Shown: positions 6,058 to 6,174 of the stretch, one piece after another
How positions within the stretch are numbered: the first letter of the stretch is position 1
Layout: each line of letters begins with the position of its first letter
Source: Gemmatimonadaceae bacterium
GTDB lineage: Bacteria > Gemmatimonadota > Gemmatimonadetes > Gemmatimonadales > Gemmatimonadaceae
DNA length: 6,174 nucleotides
Assembly (NCBI GenBank): GCA_025453855.1
Contig: JALOPO010000158.1
Location: 1-6,174 of the forward strand
Reading direction: 5' to 3'
Translations under genes and position numbers: made by a program
The notes under the pieces: generated by a model
Told to the model about the DNA's origin: nothing
What the model saw: only the letters and a program-made list of their open reading frames with translations
Databases searched by the model: none

Positions 6058-6174
6058 GCGCGCACGCCCGCGAGCGCCTCCGCCTCGACCCACGCGCGCA
6101 TCTCCGCCAGCGCCCGCGTCGCGTACGCCGCGCGGCGCTCGTCCTTGTCGCGCGGCGGATCGGCGAGATCGTCG
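6054..6174 (-). CDS. trmFO: TrmFO, folate/FAD-dependent tRNA m5U54 methyltransferase, last 39 residues only
   Basis: Read leftward from the window edge, a frame of 39 codons (DDLADPPRDKDERRAAYATR, then ALAEMRAWVEAEALAGVRA) ends in TGA at 6054-6056. The charged RDKDERRAAYATRAL stretch followed by an amphipathic helix resembles the extreme C-terminus of TrmFO (Gid), which methylates U54 of tRNA using methylene-tetrahydrofolate and FAD. The main support is position: trmFO commonly precedes xerC-hslV-hslU in Gram-positive and several other phyla. The FAD-binding and catalytic parts lie outside the window. The stop overlaps the xerC GTG by four bases, indicating translational coupling. If the gene is not trmFO, it is still a real upstream operon member. 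Confidence 0.7.
   Translation of the reverse strand, partial: DDLADPPRDKDERRAAYATRALAEMRAWVEAEALAGVRA

Overview
GC-rich bacterial DNA with two convergent gene blocks. The right-hand block, on the minus strand, reads trmFO (only its 3' end is present), xerC-type recombinase, hslV, hslU. This order matches the Firmicutes 'cod' locus (trmFO-codV-clpQ-clpY), but here nothing like codY follows. It encodes housekeeping functions: tRNA m5U54 methylation, chromosome-dimer resolution, and the two-component HslVU protease. The very high GC, this conserved cluster and the carbon-metabolism genes opposite suggest a Gemmatimonadota-like, or otherwise deep-branching high-GC, environmental bacterium. That placement is inference from recall; the window has no rRNA or other phylogenetic marker that I could test.

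The left-hand block, on the plus strand, has three genes for propionyl-CoA/glyoxylate co-assimilation. First is the 3' part of a family III CoA-transferase that looks like mesaconyl-CoA C1-C4 CoA transferase (Mct, 2-methylfumaryl-CoA isomerase). Next is malyl-CoA/beta-methylmalyl-CoA lyase (Mcl), and then mesaconyl-CoA (2-methylfumaryl-CoA) hydratase (Mch). Together they would condense propionyl-CoA with glyoxylate (Mcl), dehydrate the product to mesaconyl-C1-CoA (Mch), and move the CoA to give mesaconyl-C4-CoA (Mct). These are core steps of the second, glyoxylate-assimilating cycle of the 3-hydroxypropionate bi-cycle known from Chloroflexus. The remaining enzyme, mesaconyl-C4-CoA hydratase, is not in the window.

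The mcl gene is broken as given. About 44 codons are missing from its middle and the reading frame shifts at the same point (around 1099/1100). The lost stretch should contain the Mg-binding glutamate motif. This is either a pseudogene or an assembly error. By chance the frame entered after the junction has no stop and runs into mch.

The gap between the convergent blocks (2735-2958) is not empty. It holds a large imperfect inverted repeat with arms of about 53 nt (2759-2813 and 2851-2902), each arm containing 9-nt tandem sub-units. It may be a bidirectional terminator or a dispersed intergenic repeat. The 217-nt gap between mct and mcl (529-745) holds an 11-nt direct repeat, a perfect 8-bp hairpin and a good ribosome-binding site for mcl.
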